From: Clostridiales bacterium
GTDB taxonomy: Bacteria > Bacillota > Clostridia > Lachnospirales > Lachnospiraceae
Direction of reading: 5' to 3'
DNA: 6,510 nt
Assembly (NCBI GenBank): GCA_020859965.1
Contig: JAJBVF010000016.1
Span: 1-6,510, forward strand
Shown here: piece after piece, positions 5,986-6,510 of the stretch
Position numbering within the stretch: the stretch's first letter is position 1
How the letters are laid out: each line of letters starts with the position of its first letter
The notes under the pieces: generated by a model
The model's input: the letters and a program-made list of their open reading frames with translations, nothing else
Databases searched by the model: none
Told to the model about the DNA's origin: nothing
Made by a program: the position numbers and the translations under genes

Positions 5986-6510
5986 TTATTCTGTATATTC
6001 TTTATATTTTGTTTTAAAGGTGCCGCCTGATATTTTAACAACGCCTTTTTTGGAAGATGTGCTAGTCTTTAAGCCGGCATATTTATAAGCCTTTGTCCCG
6101 GTGAATGTCCCGCCTTTCACTATGATTTTCCCATAATCGTACGCATACAGCAAAACAGTTTTCGCCCCCGTTGTTTTGAACGTACCCTTGGAAATCGTGA
6201 CCTTACCGGTGGAAGTGCCCCCATCCACGCCATGCCCGCATGCTTGGATCACATTACCAGCCGTCTTGAAGGTACCGCCTTTGATCGTGACAGTCCCTCC
6301 CATCGTACTAAGGCAGGCATTTTCATCATTTATAAATTTGCCACCGCTGATGGTCACTTTGCCAAGCCAGGTGACAATTGTCGCCGGACTTTCTTCCGCC
6401 GCAAAAGTACCGCCTTTGATCACTACAGTACCACCATTATCCGCAATAAGGCCATCGCCCGAGAAGGTCATTGAGCAGTCCGCTGAAAAATTTCCCCCTG
6501 TGACCGTCAT
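5986..6510 (-). CDS. Beta-helix repeat protein, probably surface or secreted, C-terminal fragment
   Basis: The last 174 or so codons of a larger gene that enters from the right edge; the stop is TAA at 5988-5986. The ATG at 6510-6508 falls inside a repeat (TVTGGNF) and is not taken as the start. The product is a row of imperfect repeats with the core [GK]-V-T-I-x-G-G-T-F. The repeat Phe falls at residues 8, 36, 59, 81, 111, 136 and 165, so rungs are 22-30 residues long. Regular V-x-I and GG-x-F turns with many Thr and Gly suggest a right-handed parallel beta-helix, as in extracellular adhesins and carbohydrate-binding proteins of gut Clostridia. The protein stops just after the last repeat with a short Lys/Tyr tail. 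There is no LPXTG motif, membrane anchor, dockerin or S-layer domain at this end. A signal peptide, if any, would be outside the window. Function is unknown; the fold is inferred from the repeats. Confidence 0.75.
   Translation of the reverse strand: MTVTGGNFSADCSMTFSGDGLIADNGGTVVIKGGTFAAEESPATIVTWLGKVTISGGKFINDENACLSTMGGTVTIKGGTFKTAGNVIQACGHGVDGGTSTGKVTISKGTFKTTGAKTVLLYAYDYGKIIVKGGTFTGTKAYKYAGLKTSTSSKKGVVKISGGTFKTKYKEYTE

Noticed and set aside
5919..6017. A 32-codon plus-strand ORF after a G-run
   Set aside because: It runs through the bidirectional terminator and into the convergent repeat gene, and its composition is not convincing.
5986..6510. Repeats of the beta-helix gene as a DNA repeat array or CRISPR
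   Set aside because: The repeats are protein-level, irregular in length and diverged in DNA, with no constant repeat or spacer pattern.

Overview
The window looks like a chromosomal piece from a Gram-positive, anaerobic Firmicute of the class Clostridia, probably a Lachnospiraceae-like gut organism. This is inferred from the base composition, the GGAGG/AAAGGAG ribosome binding sites, the Clostridia-style MATE and heterodimeric ABC exporters, and a Sec-exported FMN-binding-domain protein of the kind common in gut Clostridia. No RNA gene, CRISPR array, insertion sequence, integrase or phage gene is visible.

Layout, left to right. Positions 1-221 (minus) hold the N-terminal 73 codons of a secreted protein with a signal peptide and the start of an FMN_bind-like domain; the rest lies off the left edge. 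Positions 222-432 are its upstream region, with overlapping inverted repeats and a weak candidate promoter. Positions 433-1851 (minus) encode a complete 472-residue MATE-family multidrug exporter. Positions 1852-2189 are a divergent control region. It holds a candidate promoter for the MATE gene, a perfect palindrome, a near-consensus promoter facing right, and, directly downstream of that promoter, a perfect 15-bp hairpin with a T-run. Positions 2190-3998 and 3995-5836 (plus) encode the two halves of a heterodimeric ABC exporter, joined by a 4-base ATGA overlap. Positions 5837-5985 contain two hairpins that can end transcription between convergent genes. Positions 5986-6510 (minus) are the C-terminal part of a repeat protein predicted to form a beta-helix; its start lies off the right edge.

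How the genes work together. The MATE protein (ion-gradient driven) and the ABC pair (ATP driven) are divergent exporters that share one control region, with no regulator gene between them. The two ABC halves have complementary defects. The first has Asp in place of the catalytic Glu and Gln in place of the switch His; the second has ISQGQ in place of LSGGQ. The assembled dimer should therefore have one canonical and one degenerate ATP site, as known for TM287/288 and BmrCD. The flanking FMN-binding and beta-helix genes have no evident functional link to the exporters.

I see no clearly new biological system. The point most worth checking is the promoter-hairpin arrangement ahead of the ABC operon, which suggests attenuation, a short RNA or a repressor operator.
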